8,455 bases of DNA, from contig DXDV01000143.1 of the NCBI GenBank assembly GCA_019115345.1, forward strand, positions 1 to 8,455, given 5' to 3'. Below are positions 6,227-8,455 of this stretch, in pieces. Every line of letters begins with the position of its first letter. Within the stretch, counting starts at the first letter, position 1. The notes beneath the pieces were generated by a model, which worked only from the letters and a program-made list of their open reading frames with translations, was not told where the DNA came from and made no database searches. The position numbers and the translations under genes were made by a program. Source of the DNA: Candidatus Intestinimonas stercorigallinarum. Lineage in GTDB: Bacteria > Bacillota > Clostridia > Oscillospirales > Oscillospiraceae.

Positions 6227-7023
6227 ATCATTTCTCCTCCCTTGCTCCATTGACACATGAGGGCCTCCAGCACGCCGCCGCCCACCGCCCGGGCCTTATC
6301 CGAGACGGAGAAGCAGTGCTCCCGGCGGCATCTGGGGTCCACGTCCCCCGCCTTCATACCGGCGGTGACCGGCGTCCCCTCGGGCAGCAGGCCCCGGACC
6401 ACCCCGGCGATCCCGGCCCGCATGGGGGCCTCCCCCACCATGCCCACGGTCTGTCCGGCCTCCACCGTGTCCCCGATGGCGGCCAGGGGGACGAAGGTCC
6501 CCGCCGCCGGGGCACGGAGGAGCCGCTCCACAGTGTAGCCGCCGATGTCGCCGGGGATGCCGGTGTTGGGGGCGGGGGGACGGTCCCACAGCACCCGGCC
6601 CAGGTCGTGGCCCCGCTGGGTCTCCACGGCGGCGTGGCAGTCCACGCCGGGGGTGAAGCCGGGCCCCACCCCCACCACGGCGGGGGCGTCGGTGATGGCG
6701 GTGCCCAGGTTCTTTTTGGCCAGGATGGCGTCCACCACCCCGTCCGGCCTCAGGGCCGGGATACACGCCCCCGCCGGGTCCACCAGCACCGCCGCCTTGC
6801 CCGCCCGGACACAGTTCAGGGCCCCTTCGGCGTTCGGGACCAGCACGGCGGTGATGCCCTCCACCTCCGCCCTTCCCCGGTACACCGCCTGGGAAAAGGC
6901 CACCGTACAGCGCACGGTGGTGGGCCGGGCGGTCTCGGTCATGACCACGGAGCACCCGGCCCGGAAGAGGCGGCAGGCGATCCCCGTGGCCAGGTCGCCC
7001 GCCCCCTTGACCACGATCAGCAT
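6205..7023 (-). CDS. yqeB: YqeB, selenium-dependent molybdenum hydroxylase maturation protein (EF2563 family)
   Basis: Member of the YqeB/EF2563 family, a genomic marker of selenium-dependent molybdenum hydroxylases; its reaction is not known. In the 272 residues the N-terminus MLIVVKGAGDLATG (Gly7, Gly9, Asp10, Gly14) looks like a Rossmann-type nucleotide loop. A conserved-looking centre is GVGPGFTPGVDCHAAVET then RGHDLGRV (118-144), with Cys129 and His130. Residues about 170-228 (APAAGTFVPLAAIGDTVEAG and on) resemble a lipoyl/biotinyl-like hammerhead fold, and a Cys/His cluster follows (Cys232, His236, Cys237). ATG 7023 has a GAGGTG ribosome site and overlaps yqeC by 7 bases; the stop lies 22 bases inside selD. 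Position between yqeC and selD fits a role in inserting or handling Se for a Mo enzyme. Confidence 0.92.
   Translation of the reverse strand: MLIVVKGAGDLATGIACRLFRAGCSVVMTETARPTTVRCTVAFSQAVYRGRAEVEGITAVLVPNAEGALNCVRAGKAAVLVDPAGACIPALRPDGVVDAILAKKNLGTAITDAPAVVGVGPGFTPGVDCHAAVETQRGHDLGRVLWDRPPAPNTGIPGDIGGYTVERLLRAPAAGTFVPLAAIGDTVEAGQTVGMVGEAPMRAGIAGVVRGLLPEGTPVTAGMKAGDVDPRCRREHCFSVSDKARAVGGGVLEALMCQWSKGGEMIWHRTSN
6234..6240 (-). promoter_or_regulatory. Ribosome binding site of selD
   Basis: GGAGGAG on the minus strand lies 7 bases before ATG 6226, within the last codons of yqeB. It is the strongest ribosome site in the operon and fixes the selD start at 6226. Confidence 0.8.
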
Positions 7024-7757
7024 GGGGCATACACCTCTTTTACATAATCTCGTGTTCTGAGGGCGGCAGCCACCACCCGAACGCCCGGCAGATAGGTCCG
7101 GACGGCCCGGGCGGTCTCCCGGGCCAGGGCCAGCTCGGCCGGTCCGTCTGCCTGATTGAGGAGGACCCGGAATTTCCGGGGGTCCCCCACCCCCTTGAAC
7201 TGCCCTTCCTCATGGGTGAGGAGCCGGGCCAGGAGGGCCGGGGTGACGGCGGTCTCCTCCCCTGCCCCCAGCAGGGCGCAGGCCAGCTGGGGGCGGTGGC
7301 AGACCTCCCCCAGGGGCCGGCCCAGGGCGGAGAGCCCCGCCACCGCCACCACGGCGGCGCAGCCGGGGATGAGGCAGGGCTCGTGGCCGGCCGGGGCCTT
7401 TATGGGCAGGCGCTTGGCCCCGTCGGCCTCGGCCACCCCGAAGCCGAAGAGGGACAGGCCCCGTTCCAGCACCTCCCCCGGCGGAGCGCCCAGCTTGCCC
7501 GTCTCCGGGTCGGCCACGGCGGCGCAGGCGGTGAGGCCCGCCCGGCGGGCCGCCTCCAGCTCCTCCAGAGTCCCCGCCAGGGGACCCGCGGAGCGGCCCT
7601 GCTCCACGCCGATATGGGTGGTGGTGGCGGCCAGGGCGGGGAGCCCCCGGCCGGTCCGCTCAGCCGTCAGCCGGAGCATGAGAGAGCTCTTCCCGCCGCC
7701 CCCCACCAGGCAGATCCAGCCCTCCGGCGGCAGCGCCAGGGCGTCCAACAGCTCCAT
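7017..7757 (-). CDS. yqeC: YqeC, selenium cofactor biosynthesis protein
   Basis: Putative nucleotide-binding protein of the YqeC family, linked with YqeB to selenium-dependent molybdenum hydroxylases; the activity is unproven. In the 246 residues a P-loop-like GGGGKSS lies at 19-25, a TTTHI motif at 45-49 and a conserved-looking EADGAKRLPIKAP at 110-122 followed by His125-Glu126-Pro127. The combination (P-loop, TTTH, E-x-DGAK...HEP) is what I recognise as YqeC. It is the first gene of the minus-strand operon: GGAGGG at 7764-7769 is 6 bases before ATG 7757, and a good promoter lies about 20 bases farther up. It overlaps yqeB by 7 bases. ATP or GTP use is inferred from the loop only. Confidence 0.9.
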   Translation of the reverse strand: MELLDALALPPEGWICLVGGGGKSSLMLRLTAERTGRGLPALAATTTHIGVEQGRSAGPLAGTLEELEAARRAGLTACAAVADPETGKLGAPPGEVLERGLSLFGFGVAEADGAKRLPIKAPAGHEPCLIPGCAAVVAVAGLSALGRPLGEVCHRPQLACALLGAGEETAVTPALLARLLTHEEGQFKGVGDPRKFRVLLNQADGPAELALARETARAVRTYLPGVRVVAAALRTRDYVKEVYAPC

Positions 7758-7783
7758 CGGTATCCCTCCGTTATTTTTTCTCT

Positions 7784-7812
7784 AGAATAGCATATTGCAT
7801 CCCCCAAGTCAA
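7784..7812 (-). promoter_or_regulatory. Promoter of the selenium operon
   Basis: On the minus strand TTGACT (-35, 7812-7807), a 17-base spacer and TATTCT (-10, 7789-7784) with a TGC just before it (extended -10). It matches the vegetative consensus at 5 of 6 and 4 of 6 positions. Transcription should begin near 7777, giving a leader of about 20 bases before the yqeC ATG. Confidence 0.75.
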
Positions 7813-7823
7813 ACCGCTATAAT
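7795..7823 (+). promoter_or_regulatory. Promoter of the ModE-like regulator gene
   Basis: TTGCAT (-35, 7795-7800), 17-base spacer and a perfect TATAAT (-10, 7818-7823). The -35 is poor, so it may be weak or need an activator. It interleaves with the divergent yqeC promoter: the opposite -35 lies between these two boxes. Expected start of RNA is near 7830, about 27 bases before ATG 7857. Confidence 0.6.
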
Positions 7824-7856
7824 GCTGGTAACAAGGCGTGAAAGGCGGCGGTAGCC

Positions 7857-8237
7857 ATGACAGGACCGGCATTGGAGCTGCGCGTATCCCTGCGGCTGTT
7901 TTCCGGCGGCGCGAAGTGCTTCGGCCCCGGTCCGGCCTTCCTGCTGGAGGCCACCGACCGGCTGGGCTCCCTCCGGGCCGCGGCGGCGGAGGCCGACATG
8001 GCCTATTCCAAGGCCTGGACCAGCCTGCGCGCCTGCGAGCAGGCCCTGGGCTTTCCCCTGCTGGAGCGGGAGGCCGGGGGCCGCCGGGGAGGCGGCTCCC
8101 ACCTGACCCGGGAGGGCCGGGCGCTGCTGGAGGCCTACCGGGCCCTGGAGAGGCGCATGGCCGAGGAGGGGGACCGTCTCCTCCGGGAGCTGCTGCCCTC
8201 CATGGACGGCGGCCTCCCCCCTGTCGAAAAAATTTGA
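7857..8237 (+). CDS. ModE/LysR-type winged-helix regulator, DNA-binding domain only
   Basis: Small transcription factor of 126 residues. Residues about 26-90 form the ModE N-terminal/LysR-type winged helix: FLLEATDRLGSLRAAAAEAD (28-47) into the recognition helix MAYSKAWTSLRACEQALG (48-65), then FPLLERE and a glycine-rich wing (74-80) and HLTREG (82-87). This helix and wing pattern is typical of molybdate regulator ModE. The C-terminal molybdate-binding Mop/TOBE domains are missing; the protein ends with a short helix (88-115) probably used for dimerising. It has a weak ribosome site (AAGG at 7842-7845). Divergent position and the shared promoter region point to control of the yqeC operon and itself, perhaps also Mo/Se enzyme genes elsewhere; this is inference. 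No terminator is seen between it and the tRNA promoter. Confidence 0.85.
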   Translation: MTGPALELRVSLRLFSGGAKCFGPGPAFLLEATDRLGSLRAAAAEADMAYSKAWTSLRACEQALGFPLLEREAGGRRGGGSHLTREGRALLEAYRALERRMAEEGDRLLRELLPSMDGGLPPVEKI

Positions 8238-8245
8238 GAAAAGTG

Positions 8246-8274
8246 TTGACATCCCCAGCTCGGTATGATAATAT
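8246..8274 (+). promoter_or_regulatory. Promoter of tRNA-Leu
   Basis: Perfect TTGACA (8246-8251), 17-base spacer, TAATAT (8269-8274) with TGA directly before it (extended -10). It is the strongest promoter in the window and lies 9 bases after the regulator's stop codon. RNA should start near 8281, about 32 bases before the tRNA. Confidence 0.85.
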
Positions 8275-8312
8275 ACTTCTTGCGTTGAGCATCACGGAAC
8301 GCCAACCCACTT

Positions 8313-8399
8313 GCGCGAGTGGTGGAATTGGTAGACTCGCTGGCTTCAGGTGCCAGTGCTCGCAAGGGCGTGCGGGTTCGACTCCCGCCTCGCGCACCA
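8313..8399 (+). tRNA. tRNA-Leu (anticodon CAG), CCA encoded
   Basis: A complete class II tRNA of 87 bases. Acceptor stem GCGCGAG (8313-8319) pairs with CTCGCGC (8389-8395), followed by discriminator A and encoded CCA (8397-8399). Anticodon stem CTGGC/GCCAG (8340-8344, 8352-8356) frames the loop TTCAGGT with anticodon CAG at 8347-8349. The long variable arm (about 8357-8370) and GCGGG-TTCGACT-CCCGC T arm are typical for leucine. It decodes CTG, the commonest leucine codon in the neighbouring genes. Confidence 0.97.
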
Positions 8400-8405
8400 C
8401 ATGGC

Positions 8406-8449
8406 AAAACCCCGGAAACCTTGTAATTTCAAGGCTTTCGGGGTTTTCT
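8406..8449 (+). terminator. Intrinsic terminator after tRNA-Leu
   Basis: An 18-bp inverted repeat (8406-8423 with 8430-8447; one G-T pair, one mismatch, loop TAATTT) begins with AAAACCCCG and ends with CGGGGTTTTCT. The T tract follows the GC-rich core, as in Rho-independent terminators. It probably also ends any read-through from the regulator gene. Confidence 0.88.
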
Positions 8450-8455
8450 GTTGCC

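Noticed and set aside
5282..6253. Plus-strand open frame antisense to selD (323 codons)
   Set aside because: Mirror of the selD reading frame, with His/Gly/Val-rich low-complexity sequence and no recognisable motif; selD is beyond doubt.
6220..7047. Plus-strand open frame antisense to yqeB (275 codons)
   Set aside because: His/Gly/Pro-rich shadow of yqeB; no ribosome site or motif.
7212..7790. Plus-strand open frame antisense to yqeC (192 codons)
   Set aside because: Gly/Gln-rich shadow of yqeC that runs through the divergent promoter region.
8135..8407. Minus-strand 90-codon frame starting over the tRNA
   Set aside because: Its N-terminus is the antisense translation of tRNA-Leu, a well-known false gene.
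1..8455. CRISPR array, insertion sequence, prophage or attachment site
   Set aside because: No regularly spaced repeats, transposase or integrase motifs, and no second copy of the tRNA 3' end were seen; the window is ordinary chromosome.

Overview
The window (about two-thirds G+C by eye) looks like chromosomal DNA of a high-GC, anaerobic, low-G+C-lineage Firmicute (Bacillota) such as a gut Oscillospiraceae/Flavonifractor-type clostridium. The reasons are the WalK-YycH-YycI cell-envelope module (a Firmicutes hallmark), Shine-Dalgarno-rich GTG/TTG starts, a selenium-molybdenum maturation operon typical of anaerobic Clostridia, and a tRNA gene with CCA encoded. The genus cannot be fixed from this sequence.

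Left part, + strand (1-4082): the 3' nine-tenths or more of a WalK-type sensor histidine kinase (its first transmembrane segment is cut by the window edge), then yycH overlapping it by 11 bases, then yycI from a TTG start 84 bases later. YycH and YycI are single-pass membrane proteins that in Bacillus and Staphylococcus bind WalK and tune its activity. The response regulator gene walR is expected just upstream. A long hairpin after yycI closes this operon, and the usual downstream gene yycJ/walJ is absent.

Middle (4032-4306): a convergent intergenic region. It holds the + strand terminator, a clear minus-strand terminator (hairpin plus six T), and a tract with a run of consecutive palindromes that looks like a REP-type or intergenic repeat element.

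Right part, minus strand (4307-7757): a compact five-gene operon transcribed right to left, yqeC > yqeB > selD > DUF3343 > yedF, in which every neighbouring pair overlaps (7, 22, 4 and 17 bases). SelD makes selenophosphate, YedF and the DUF3343 protein are probable selenium/sulfur carriers, and YqeB and YqeC are the genomic markers of selenium-dependent molybdenum hydroxylases (purinase or xanthine dehydrogenase type with a labile Se). The operon therefore probably delivers selenium to a molybdenum enzyme encoded elsewhere.

Divergent from it (7857-8237) is a small stand-alone ModE/LysR-type winged-helix regulator with no molybdate-binding domain. The two promoters interleave on opposite strands, so the two directions probably compete. 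After it come a strong consensus promoter, tRNA-Leu(CAG) and an intrinsic terminator. The CAG anticodon reads CTG, the dominant leucine codon of these genes.
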